A stretch of DNA of 64,000 nt from Salinibacter grassmerensis (GTDB lineage: Bacteria; Bacteroidota; Rhodothermia; Rhodothermales; Salinibacteraceae): NCBI RefSeq assembly GCF_947077765.1, contig NZ_CAMTTF010000008.1:1-64000 (forward strand), in the 5' to 3' direction. Position 1 is the stretch's first letter. Every line of letters starts with the position of its first letter. Positions 29,853-39,539 of the stretch are shown in pieces. The notes under the pieces were generated by a model. It did no database searches. It was not told the DNA's origin and was given only the letters and a program-made list of their open reading frames with translations. Made by a program: the position numbers and the translations under genes.

Positions 29853-30449
29853 ATGAGCCTTTCTCCGTCCGATCAACTGTTGCGCACCTTAGCGGCTGTC
29901 CCGGTCTCCAGCCCCGTCCTGGATCTGGGATGCGGGGCGGGGGACCACACCGAGGCCCTCCTGCGCCTTGGGTTTCCCGTTCACGCCTGCGATCCCCGGC
30001 CGGGGGCGGTTCAGGACACGCAGGCCGTCGTCCGCGATCTGGTCGACGAGGAGACCGCGGAGACGTGTGTCCAGCAGCTCTCTCTACAAGGGCTCGACGA
30101 GCTGGAGGCGACCTTTGACTGGGTCATTGCCGACCGGACGGAGGCCCTGGTGGACTCGCCGGCCGACCTTGCAACGCTCCTGAACAAGAGCCAGAACCTG
30201 CTGGCGCCCGGCGGGTGGGTGTACCTTACCGTCCCGGCGACGATGGACGACACCGTCCCGGCGACGATGGACGACCCCAACAGTGCGTCCCACGACGACA
30301 CTGTAACTCGTTTTGCACCGGCGGACCTCGACACCGAGGCTCTGGATATATCACTAGTGGAGTCTCAGTCGCCGTCCCGCGTCGAGGAAAACGGAGAAGT
30401 TCGGGTTCACGCCCTCTACCGACGTGTGAAACGGTCGACGCCCGAATGA
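29853..30449 (+). CDS. Class I SAM-dependent methyltransferase-like protein in the heme cluster
   Basis: A 198-residue protein with the Rossmann-type SAM-binding motif I VLDLGCGAGDHTEALL (about residues 22-37), motif II acidic residue in VHACDPRPG, and motif post-II around FDWVIADRTEALV. A late strand, GGWVYLTVPATMDD, follows a typical methyltransferase layout. The loop after this strand carries an exact 8-residue tandem duplication (see 30228-30275). It lies between hemH (55-base gap) and hemL (80-base gap) on the same strand. A role in tetrapyrrole metabolism is possible by context only; the substrate is unknown. Confidence 0.75.
   Translation: MSLSPSDQLLRTLAAVPVSSPVLDLGCGAGDHTEALLRLGFPVHACDPRPGAVQDTQAVVRDLVDEETAETCVQQLSLQGLDELEATFDWVIADRTEALVDSPADLATLLNKSQNLLAPGGWVYLTVPATMDDTVPATMDDPNSASHDDTVTRFAPADLDTEALDISLVESQSPSRVEENGEVRVHALYRRVKRSTPE
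30228..30275 (+). repeat. Exact 24-bp in-frame tandem duplication
   Basis: The 24-base unit 30228-30251 is repeated without change at 30252-30275, inside the methyltransferase gene. It encodes TVPATMDD twice. The repeat keeps the reading frame, falls in a surface loop after the predicted fifth strand, and looks recent because the copies are identical. Confidence 0.95.
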
Positions 30450-30529
30450 CTGTGGCCGAGACGCTGTGTCTCGAGTCCACGAAGGCTCCACCCGCCCGTT
30501 ACCACTTGACCGATCGCACCACTGATGCC

Positions 30530-31846
<1,317 letters not shown>

Positions 31847-31885
31847 TCGGCAGCCGCTTGTTCCTTTTGCGTTTCCGAACTGAAC

Positions 31886-33159
31886 ATGGACGACCGGACG
31901 CCTTCTGGTGGGGGACAGCTTCTCGGGGTCGATCGACGCGTGCTCGCGCTGGCCCTTGCCCGCATGGCAGACGCCGTGGGCAACTCATTTCTCATCATCG
32001 TGCTCCCGCTCTACGTGGCGAGTGAGGCGGTCGGGGGACGCATCTTCGGCGTTCCGGCCTCGATGGTCGCGGGCGTCGTCCTAGCGTTGTTTGGCATTGC
32101 GAGCAGCATCGCGCAGCCGCTGGCGGGGCGCCTGTCCGATCGAGCCGGCCGCCGAAAGGTCTTCGTGATCGGCGGGCTCGTGGTTCTTGGGGGGCTCAAC
32201 CTGGCGTTTGCGGCGGCCACGGCCTACTGGCACCTCTTCGTGCTGCGGGTGGTCCAGGGCCTCGCGGCCGCCTTTACCATCACGGCGAGCCTGGCCATCG
32301 TCAACGAGCTGAGCGACGCGGGCAGCCGGGGCGGTAACATGGGCGTCTACAACTCCTTCCGCCTCATCGGCTTCGGGGCCGGCCCCCTCTTGGCGAGCGT
32401 GCTTCTCGAGATGGGCCCGTTCACGCTGCCGGGGGGGCGGAGGTAACAGGGTTTGAGGCGACGTTCGCCGTAGCCGCGGCCACGGCGTTTCTGGGAACCG
32501 GCCTTGTGGGGGCGCTCGTGCAGGATCCCGAGGGCACGGCCCCTACGGAACGGCGTCTGGCCCTCCGGGTCTGGGACCGGTCGGGATCAGGATGGCGGCT
32601 CGACACCATATTCGCGCTGGGGGTCGCGACCCTCATCATGGCAAGCTGCATGGCGTTGCTGTCCGCCATCGAGCCGGAGGTGAATGCCCGGCTGGGACAA
32701 GGGCCGTTCCTCTTCGCCGTCGAGTTTGTGGCCCTGATTGCGGCCCTCGCGGCCCTGCAGCCCGTGGTGGGACGGGCCAGCGACCGGATGGGGCGCAAGT
32801 GGTTCATTGTGCTCGGCCTGGTGGGACTGGTCCCCACCACACTGCTGCAGGGCGTGGTGGGGGCGCCCTGGCAGATGATCGTGGTGCGGATGCTGCAGGG
32901 GGGAGCGGGCGCACTGGTGTTTGCCCCGGCATTGGCCCTGGCGGGCGACCATACCAAACAAGGGCAGTCGGGGGCACAGCTGGCCGTGCTGACCGTAGCG
33001 TTTGGGCTCGGCATCTCCTCCGGCCAACTGATGGCGGGCTTCTTCGTGTCGTTCGGGTTCGTCGTGCCCTTCGGGATTGGCAGTCTGCTCGCGGTGGGCG
33101 CTGCGGTGTTGGTGGGCACGCAGGTCGACGAGGCCGAACCGGCCCCGTCCGCGGCGTGA
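31886..33159 (+). pseudogene. MFS transporter split by a frameshift in a G7 run
   Basis: Two adjacent frames encode the N- and C-terminal halves of one 12-span major facilitator. The first half (31886-32446) has the family motif GRLSDRAGRRKVFVIGG and six spans, then stops. The second frame, with VVGRASDRMGRKWFIVLG and six more spans, runs to 33159. They join if translation shifts back one base at the seven Gs of 32431-32437, giving about 424 residues, the normal length. The shift could be a real inactivating deletion, phase-variable slippage, programmed frameshifting or a sequencing error. It follows hemL after 39 bases. The substrate is unknown. Confidence 0.85.
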
Positions 33160-33199
33160 GGGGACCATCTCGGGCGAGCCGACGCGAGTTCGTCCCAAC

Positions 33200-33237
33200 A
33201 AAAAATCCGCCCCGAGCCGAGATCTGGCTCCGAGCGG
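33200..33237 (-). terminator. Rho-independent terminator on the minus strand
   Basis: Read on the minus strand, a 12-bp stem (33226-33237 with 33207-33218, one wobble and one mismatch) is followed by a run of Ts (plus-strand A-run 33200-33205). It ends the small acidic gene at 33266-33538 and lies in the convergent gap after the MFS gene. Confidence 0.75.
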
Positions 33238-33265
33238 GACCATCCGAGCACAACCAGGAGACAGG

Positions 33266-33538
33266 TTACTCCTCTTTCCGCTCCAGGAGGAGGTCTTTCA
33301 GCTTCTCAAATTCGTCTCGCTCAAACGAGAGGCTGTACTTCCCAGGATCCTTGTCCTCCCCCACCTCGGTGAGCGGATCTACGTCCGACGACTGGACCAC
33401 CTCAATGAAGTCCTCCGATCCCATTTCGAAGGCCCCAGCGAAGTCCTCGGCCGTAGCGGCGTAAATGCCGCCGTACGACTTGATCTCGCCGGTCGAAAAG
33501 TCTTCGGCGTCCTGCGGCTTGAAGCTAACTCCACGCAT
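33266..33538 (-). CDS. Small acidic protein, unknown function
   Basis: A 90-residue soluble protein rich in Asp and Glu. It begins MRGVSFKPQDAEDFSTGEIKS and ends in a charged helix (YSLSFERDEFEKLKDLLLERKEE). It has its own terminator and is convergent with the MFS gene. No family is recognised. It stands alone in a 600-base interval that also carries the Usp promoter on the other strand. Confidence 0.65.
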   Translation of the reverse strand: MRGVSFKPQDAEDFSTGEIKSYGGIYAATAEDFAGAFEMGSEDFIEVVQSSDVDPLTEVGEDKDPGKYSLSFERDEFEKLKDLLLERKEE

Positions 33539-33686
33539 AAAGGGGGATTCAGGTTGGTGGCCGTCGTAGCGAACCGTTTGTTGTGGAGATTAATTGATTG
33601 TCCGATAAAAAGTTTCTGTTCTTAGCGGGCCTCGGCCGGTTTCGTGGAGGGCCCTGATCGACGGCGGTCCGGGTTCGAATCTGGGG

Positions 33687-33715
33687 TTCACATTCTAAAA
33701 CAATTTCTTTACATT
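33687..33715 (+). promoter_or_regulatory. Candidate sigma70-like promoter of the Usp gene pair
   Basis: TTCACA (33687-33692) and TACATT (33710-33715) are separated by exactly 17 bases in an AT-rich patch. The -10 ends 36 bases before the ATG at 33752. Spacing and composition are good; the two hexamers match the consensus at five and four positions respectively. Confidence 0.5.
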
Positions 33716-33751
33716 TCAGGGAGCCAAATCTTTCACACACAGCGGGCCCTT

Positions 33752-34663
33752 ATGCTCTCCATTCGCCGAATTCTCTGGCCAACTGACTTTTCGAAGGGGG
33801 CCGACCGGGCGTTTCCGCATGCCGCGGCCCTCGCGTCCTGGCACGAAGCAGAGTTGCATGTACTCAACGTGACGGAGGAGCGATCGGGGGGCGCGTCGGC
33901 CGACGATGTCCCGATCCCCGAGTCCACCCTGTCCGAGCTTCTGTCGGTGGACGGGGATCCTCCGCCGCACGTCGACCTGAACGCCCTCACACTCGTTCAG
34001 GAGCAGCGAGAGCACGAGTCGCCGCCTGAGGCAATCGTGGGGTATGCCGAGGAGCAGGCGATTGACCTCATTGTGGCGGGCACACGCGGGCGCCGCGGCC
34101 TCCAGCGTCTGCTCATCGGCAGCGTGGCCGAAGAGGTGCTCCGCACGGCGCCCTGTCCGGTCCTTACAGTGCGGGGGGAGGGGGACGACGCTCCGGCCTG
34201 GGCCGTGCGCAACATCCTCGTGCCCGTCGACTTCTCGGATGCCTCGTTGGAGGCACTCCGGCACGCGAAGGAGCTGGCCCTGACCTACGGGGCACAGATC
34301 ACGCTCCTCCACGCGGTGGAGGAGGTGATTTATCCGTCTGCCTACGGGGTGGAGCCCGCCAACCTGCCGGGGGCGCAGGTCATCGAGCGTGTAGAGGAGA
34401 GCCTGGCCGACCTTGCCCGCACCGAGATTGGATACGAGCACGTCACCGTCGAGGCCAAGATTGGGTACGCCCCCTCTACCATCCTGGACTACGCCGAGAC
34501 GAATGAGGTGGACCTCTTTGCCATTGCCACCCACGGCCGGACGGGCCTCGAACGGATGCTGTTGGGGAGCGTGGCGGAACGGGTACTGCGCCGCGCCCCT
34601 GCACCTGTTTTCACCGTCAAGTCCTTCGGGAAATCTCTGCTTCCCGCGTCCGACGACTCCTAA
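33752..34663 (+). CDS. Universal stress protein with two Usp domains (first of a tandem pair)
   Basis: A 303-residue protein made of two UspA domains (about 1-150 and 155-297). The N-terminal domain carries the ATP-binding GxxGx9GS motif as GTRGRRGLQRLLIGS. The C-terminal copy has ATHGRTGLERMLLGS, where the first Gly is Ala. Both domains begin with the usual strand and acidic loop (ILWPTDFSKGA, ILVPVDFSDAS). Such tandem Usp proteins bind ATP and help survive stress. The ATG at 33752 is preferred; upstream codons run through the predicted promoter. A second double-Usp gene follows after 15 bases. Confidence 0.9.
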   Translation: MLSIRRILWPTDFSKGADRAFPHAAALASWHEAELHVLNVTEERSGGASADDVPIPESTLSELLSVDGDPPPHVDLNALTLVQEQREHESPPEAIVGYAEEQAIDLIVAGTRGRRGLQRLLIGSVAEEVLRTAPCPVLTVRGEGDDAPAWAVRNILVPVDFSDASLEALRHAKELALTYGAQITLLHAVEEVIYPSAYGVEPANLPGAQVIERVEESLADLARTEIGYEHVTVEAKIGYAPSTILDYAETNEVDLFAIATHGRTGLERMLLGSVAERVLRRAPAPVFTVKSFGKSLLPASDDS

Positions 34664-34678
34664 CCACCCAGAAGCTCC

Positions 34679-35617
34679 ATGACGCCCCGCCGCATTCTGG
34701 TCCCGACAGACTTTTCGCCCAGCGCCGAGGCCGCGCTGGCACACGCCGTATCGCTGGCCGATCGGTTTCGGGCGCCCCTCCATCTGCTCCATGTTGTGCA
34801 CCAGACCAACACCGACCTGTACGGCCTGGGTGACGCGGAGGTACACATCGATCGGCTTCGGGAAGAGGCGGAGTCCAGTGCCCGAGCCCGACTCGCGGAC
34901 CTCGCCCCCGGCATGGCGGCGCAGGCGGTGCACACGGCCGTCGCTCGGCGTTCCGAGGGAGGCGTGGTCGACGCGATCGAGGAATACGTGCTCGATTCCG
35001 CAATTGACCTCGTGGTGATGGGCACGCATGGCCGCCAGGGGCTCGGGCGCCTCATGCTGGGGAGTGTCGCCAACCGGCTCGTGCGGCGCGGGGTCGCTCC
35101 GGTCCTCACTGTCCGGCACGAGAAAGAGGAGGGGGAGACGGCCGCGCCGGTGGCGTACGACAGCATCCTGGCGCCCATCGACTTTTCGGATCACTCGAAG
35201 ACGGCGCTGCGTCTCTCCAAAGAGGTGACTGCCCAGTACGAGGCGACCCAGCACCTTCTGTTCGTGGCCGAAAAGCGTGTGCTGCCCACCTTCAGCGATA
35301 CAGGCATTCCGGGAGTGAGCGTCGTGGAGATGGATCCAGAGATTGTAGCCAACGCGGAGGAGGCCCTCGACGAGTTAAACGCCTCTGTGGGCGGGCCGGA
35401 GGTGACCACTGCCCAGCACCTGGAAGAAGGCGATGTGGCGCAGACCATCATCGACTTTGCGGATGCCCGAGAGGCAGACTTAATTGTGATGGCCACGCGC
35501 GGGCTCACCGGGATCGACCGGTTTGTTCTGGGCAGCAACACGGAGCGCGTCGTCCGAGCGGCTCCGTGCCCGGTCCTGACGGTGCCGGCCTCCCCGGACG
35601 CGGCCCCCGAAGACTAA
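34679..35617 (+). CDS. Universal stress protein with two Usp domains (second of a tandem pair)
   Basis: A 312-residue protein with two UspA domains. The first starts ILVPTDFSPSAEAAL and has GTHGRQGLGRLMLGS; the second starts ILAPIDFSDHSKTAL and has ATRGLTGIDRFVLGS. It begins 15 bases after the preceding Usp gene, so the two are almost certainly cotranscribed and arose by duplication, though they are now clearly diverged. The pattern of a full GxxG motif in the N-domain and AxxG in the C-domain is the same in both proteins. Confidence 0.9.
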   Translation: MTPRRILVPTDFSPSAEAALAHAVSLADRFRAPLHLLHVVHQTNTDLYGLGDAEVHIDRLREEAESSARARLADLAPGMAAQAVHTAVARRSEGGVVDAIEEYVLDSAIDLVVMGTHGRQGLGRLMLGSVANRLVRRGVAPVLTVRHEKEEGETAAPVAYDSILAPIDFSDHSKTALRLSKEVTAQYEATQHLLFVAEKRVLPTFSDTGIPGVSVVEMDPEIVANAEEALDELNASVGGPEVTTAQHLEEGDVAQTIIDFADAREADLIVMATRGLTGIDRFVLGSNTERVVRAAPCPVLTVPASPDAAPED

Positions 35618-35648
35618 GTTTCGTTTCTCTCCCAACTTCTCCTAGCAG

Positions 35649-36035
35649 ATGCTCCCCGACGAGTCCCTCGACGAAATCACAGCGGCCGTGCAGGCGTGCG
35701 ACGATGCCCGGTCGGCACTCGTGGACGCCCTGGCCGATGCCGACGCGGCAGACGACGCACTAGCTGATCCGGCGTCCCTGAAGCCCGTGGGACGGGCACT
35801 TTCCAACTGGCGGGACGCCCAGGAGCGGTTCATGGCCGCGGTCCAGGCCGCCGACGCCTCCGACCCCGCCACCACGGCGCTACTTCTCAAGACGAACCAC
35901 GGGGTCGATGCCTCCAACGCGCGCTGCGGAATTCCGGGAACGGACGTGGAGGGGGCGGACCAGCCATTTCCCCTCGATCTGACGGGGACGAAGGGCATGC
36001 TGGTCACACAGGCGGCGACGGAGCACCTCGACTGA
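35649..36035 (+). CDS. Small acidic helical protein, unknown function
   Basis: A 128-residue protein, very rich in Ala and Asp. Its helical first two thirds (LDEITAAVQACDDARSALVD, then WRDAQERFMAAVQAAD) could form a helical hairpin. The last third is less regular. No known motif. It follows the Usp pair after 31 bases on the same strand and may belong to the same transcript. It is convergent with pyrF, with a 7-base gap. Confidence 0.6.
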   Translation: MLPDESLDEITAAVQACDDARSALVDALADADAADDALADPASLKPVGRALSNWRDAQERFMAAVQAADASDPATTALLLKTNHGVDASNARCGIPGTDVEGADQPFPLDLTGTKGMLVTQAATEHLD

Positions 36036-36042
36036 AGCCTCC

Positions 36043-36864
36043 TCAGCCATTGAGGGCATCGCGGAGCTCCGCGGCGGCCCCCGCGGCGGCGTCGGCGTAG
36101 TCGGGTCCCTCAGAGGCGTAGAGGATGCTGCGGCTGGAATTGACCAGCACGGGGCCGTCGTCGGTGGCGGCGGCCTCCATGACTGCGGATGGCTGGCCGC
36201 CCTGCGCCCCGACGCCCGGGATCAAAAAGGGGAGGGACGGGCACAGGGCCCGGAGGTCCCGCAGAGCCGCCGGGGCCGTCGCACCAACGACGAGGCCGGC
36301 GTCTCCGGGGGCGTCCGTGTTCCAGTCCTGGACCCGCTGGGCCACGTGCCGGTAGAGGGGCGTGCCGTCGCAGGTGCAGGCCTCCTGCAGGTCGTCGGCC
36401 CCGTCGTTCGAAGTGCGTGCGAGGACAAACGTGCAAGTGCCCTCATGCTCCAAAAAGGGCATTGCACTGTCCCGGCCCAGGTACGGCGAGATTGTGCAGG
36501 CGTCCAGCCCGAGCTCCTCGTAGATCGACGCGGCGTAGTAGCGGGCCGAGTGGCCGATGTCGCCGCGCTTGGCGTCGCCCAGCACCAGACAGTCGTCGGG
36601 GATCGTCGTCACTACCTGGTCCAGAACGGTCAGGCCCGCCGGGCCCAGGGCCTCGAAGAATGCAAAGTTGGGCTTGAACGCGCAGGCGTAGGGGGCGGTC
36701 GCCTCCACGATGGTCGTGCAGAAGGCGCGCACGGCGTCCGTGCGGAGCCGGCCGTCCTGCAGGGAGGTGGGAAACCGTGCGGGGACAGGGTCGAGCCCCA
36801 CGCAGACCGCTGTGTCCTTTTGGGACTGGAGACGGCGGAGGCGGCTGGAGAAGGAAGTCGACAT
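36043..36864 (-). CDS. pyrF: Orotidine 5'-phosphate decarboxylase (subfamily 2)
   Basis: A 273-residue OMP decarboxylase that makes UMP in the last step of pyrimidine synthesis. It begins CVGLDPVPARFP. It has the Lys in FKPNFAFFEALG and the catalytic Asp-Lys-Asp array as LGDAKRGDIGHSARYYA, typical of the longer type 2 enzymes. The phosphate-binding end reads PGVGAQGGQPSAV and VLVNSSRSILYA. The start is the ATG at 36864. It is encoded alone on the minus strand, divergent from the acyl-CoA dehydrogenase gene. Confidence 0.95.
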   Translation of the reverse strand: MSTSFSSRLRRLQSQKDTAVCVGLDPVPARFPTSLQDGRLRTDAVRAFCTTIVEATAPYACAFKPNFAFFEALGPAGLTVLDQVVTTIPDDCLVLGDAKRGDIGHSARYYAASIYEELGLDACTISPYLGRDSAMPFLEHEGTCTFVLARTSNDGADDLQEACTCDGTPLYRHVAQRVQDWNTDAPGDAGLVVGATAPAALRDLRALCPSLPFLIPGVGAQGGQPSAVMEAAATDDGPVLVNSSRSILYASEGPDYADAAAGAAAELRDALNG

Positions 36865-37204
36865 GCGTGTGCAAGACTGATCAGAAGGGAGTGCCGTCCA
36901 AACGTATCGGTTCGGTCGGGCGCACGCAACTTTCCATCCGGTCCAGGTGAATCACTCCGCCTGAGCCATTCTACCTCGGCCTACACGGCCCAAAAAGGCC
37001 CTGGGAATTCTGATCGGGGAAAGCCTGTGGAAGGAACTGAAAGTAAGCAGGTGATTATTAGACTTGTGCTTCTTTGGAAGCCCTTTCAAAACGTCCCCCG
37101 CACACTCTGGGGCGTTGGGAAACGTCGCCTCGAACTTCCGTTGGGTGTTACTACCCGAACACCGATGCCCTTCACGTCTCGCACACAAACCACTCCGACC
37201 AACC
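36865..37204. other. Divergent intergenic region between pyrF and the acyl-CoA dehydrogenase gene
   Basis: These 340 bases separate two divergent genes and should hold both promoters. An AT-richer patch at about 37050-37080 is the only place resembling a plus-strand promoter, but no hexamer pair is convincing. A bulged hairpin (AACGTCCCC near 37090 with GGGGCGTT near 37110) lies in the presumed leader. No gene is seen. Confidence 0.4.
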
Positions 37205-39316
37205 ATGGCAGACCAAGGACTCAGTGACATCAAAGGGGTCTCCGAAGAGGATCAGAAAATGATCCAGAACATCGAGACGATGATGGGCCCTGAGCCCGAA
37301 GACATGGGGTTCATCAAAAATGCCTTCTGGGGGCGCCTCCGCGACGACCTACTGTTTCCCTATCCCCACGAGGGAGACGACGAGCGAGAGCGGTGTGATG
37401 CCCTGTTGGAAGAGCTCGAGGAGTATTTGGAGAACGAGCACCCGCGGGTCGAAATCGACCAGGAGCAGTACATCCCAGAGTGGGTGATCGACCGCTTGTT
37501 CGACATGGGCGTGATGGGCATGATCATTCCGGAGGAATACGGAGGGCTCGGACTCGGCGTTACGAGCTACAACCGGGTGCTGGAGATGATCGGCCGCTAC
37601 TGCGCGTCCACGGCCGTCATGGTATCGGCCCATCAGTCGATCGGCTGCAAGGCGATTGTGATGTTCGGGACGGAGGAGCAGAAGGAAGAGTACCTCCCCC
37701 TCGTCGCCCGGGAGGAGCTGAGTGCCTTCTGCCTGTCGGAGCCGAACGTGGGGTCCGATGCGGCGGCTCAGGAGTCGTTTTCCGTGAAGACGGACGACGG
37801 CGACTACATCCTGAATGGCGAGAAGAAATGGTCCACCTCGGGCGCCATGAGCGGGCTGTTCACCGTTATGTGCAAGAACATGGTGCCCAACCCCGAGACG
37901 GGCGAACTGGAGCAGCAGGGCGTGAACGCGCTCATCGTGGCGCCGGACATGGAGGGGGTCGAGGTGTTCGAAAACAACCGCGCGAAGACCGGCATCCGTG
38001 GGACGTGGCAGGCCCGGTTCCGCTTCAACGACGTGCGCGTGCCGGAAGAGAATGTCCTCCACGAGGAGGGCTCGGGCCTGAAGGTAGCGCTTTCGTGCCT
38101 CAACTACGGGCGGTGCACGCTCAGTGCGGGCGTCACCGGCGCCGCCAAGGCGGCACGGGACCAGGGCATCAAGTGGGCCCAGACGCGGTACCAGTTTGAG
38201 CGGCCCCTGGCGGACTTCGAGCTGGTGAAGCAAAAGATCGCCCGCATGTCGGCGGTCACCTACGCGATGGACGCCATGCTCTACATGATGACGGGGCTCC
38301 TCGACCGGGGAGAGGATGACATCATGGTGGAGACGGCCATCACCAAGGTGTTCTGCTCCGACTTTGGGTGGAAAGTGATCGACGAGGCGCTGCAGGTGAT
38401 GGGTGGAGAAGGCTACATGACCGAGCACGAGCTGGAGCGGGCGTGGCGCGACAACCGCATCCACGGCATCGTGGAGGGCTCCAACGAGGTGATGCAGTCC
38501 TTCATCTTCGCGTACGGTGGGAAGCAGCTCGCCGAAAAAATGGTATCGATCCAGGAGGCCCTGCTCTGGGACTCGGACGAGTCGATTGGCGACAACCTCT
38601 CACGCATCCTGACGGCCGCGACGACCCCGACGGTGCTCAAGAAGGCCCTGCCGATGGGGGCACAGTTGTTCCTCGGGCTAAAGCCGCGTGCGCCCGAAAT
38701 CAACGGTGTACACCCGGCCCTTCAGGAACAGGCTAACACCCTTGCAACGCTCATTCAGAAGCACTCCCACTACTTCAAGCTCGTGAGCAAGTGGGAGCGC
38801 GAGGACGTCGTGAAGCACCAGGCCCAGCAGGCCCGCGTGGCGGACAATGCCATCTATCTCTTCGCGCTCGCCTCATCGCTGTCGAAGATGGACGACCAGC
38901 TCCGATCTGGCGAGTTCGGGCCGGAATTTGAGCGGGACCGCGCCGCGTTTGAGTACCTCTTCGAGTGGTTCAACCGCAAGATCCACCGCAACTTCGGCAA
39001 GATGCGTGACAATGCGGACGACAGCATGCGAGAAGCCGCGGAGGCCGCTCGTGCTCACAGTGACACCCTGCCCAACGAAGACTTTTACATCCACGAGGGC
39101 AGTCCCCTGGGGCGCGATGCGGGCAAGGAGCATCCGCAGGAGCACATCCCGCAGTTTGAGGGCGAGGGCGAGGACCCCCGCGCGGTGGACCGCGAGCCGG
39201 GCGACACGGACGACCTTGACCTCGACGAGATGGTTGACGACATGACCAAGCCGGTGGACCGGGGCGACGGTGCCCCCGAAGAGTCCACCCCGGCCCCCAG
39301 TCCCGACGACAGCTAG
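37205..39316 (+). CDS. Acyl-CoA dehydrogenase with long C-terminal extension
   Basis: A 703-residue FAD-dependent acyl-CoA dehydrogenase of fatty-acid beta-oxidation. The catalytic domain includes MGMIIPEEYGGLGLG, SAFCLSEPNVGSDAAA for FAD binding, and the ARRAY-like end ALQVMGGEGYM and HGIVEGSNEVMQ, where the Glu before Gly-Ser is the expected catalytic base. About 250 further residues follow the core, as in the very-long-chain and ACAD9 group. The last 60 are acidic and probably disordered. The ATG at 37205 is chosen. The gene ends at a strong terminator. Confidence 0.92.
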   Translation: MADQGLSDIKGVSEEDQKMIQNIETMMGPEPEDMGFIKNAFWGRLRDDLLFPYPHEGDDERERCDALLEELEEYLENEHPRVEIDQEQYIPEWVIDRLFDMGVMGMIIPEEYGGLGLGVTSYNRVLEMIGRYCASTAVMVSAHQSIGCKAIVMFGTEEQKEEYLPLVAREELSAFCLSEPNVGSDAAAQESFSVKTDDGDYILNGEKKWSTSGAMSGLFTVMCKNMVPNPETGELEQQGVNALIVAPDMEGVEVFENNRAKTGIRGTWQARFRFNDVRVPEENVLHEEGSGLKVALSCLNYGRCTLSAGVTGAAKAARDQGIKWAQTRYQFERPLADFELVKQKIARMSAVTYAMDAMLYMMTGLLDRGEDDIMVETAITKVFCSDFGWKVIDEALQVMGGEGYMTEHELERAWRDNRIHGIVEGSNEVMQSFIFAYGGKQLAEKMVSIQEALLWDSDESIGDNLSRILTAATTPTVLKKALPMGAQLFLGLKPRAPEINGVHPALQEQANTLATLIQKHSHYFKLVSKWEREDVVKHQAQQARVADNAIYLFALASSLSKMDDQLRSGEFGPEFERDRAAFEYLFEWFNRKIHRNFGKMRDNADDSMREAAEAARAHSDTLPNEDFYIHEGSPLGRDAGKEHPQEHIPQFEGEGEDPRAVDREPGDTDDLDLDEMVDDMTKPVDRGDGAPEESTPAPSPDDS

Positions 39317-39350
39317 TCGGCAGGCGTCGTTACACGGATGAAACGAAGCT

Positions 39351-39390
39351 GCGCAGTGTCGGGGCTGGCCCCGGCACTGCGCTTTGCTTT
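39351..39390 (+). terminator. Rho-independent terminator after the acyl-CoA dehydrogenase gene
   Basis: A 14-bp stem (39351-39364 with 39369-39382, one T-G pair) has a four-base CTGG loop. It is followed by TTTGCTTT (39383-39390). It lies 34 bases after the stop codon. Confidence 0.9.
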
Positions 39391-39539
39391 GGACGGGGAT
39401 GGTTGGGCCTCCCTCTGATCCCTCCCCAAGTCCACTTTGGGCCGGCAGGCATTGGGAGACGAATCGTGCCGATGCCTCGTGCATTGGTAGTGCACAGACG
39501 CGCATTTTCTCTCGACGGCCCATTGAAGATTCTCACCGC

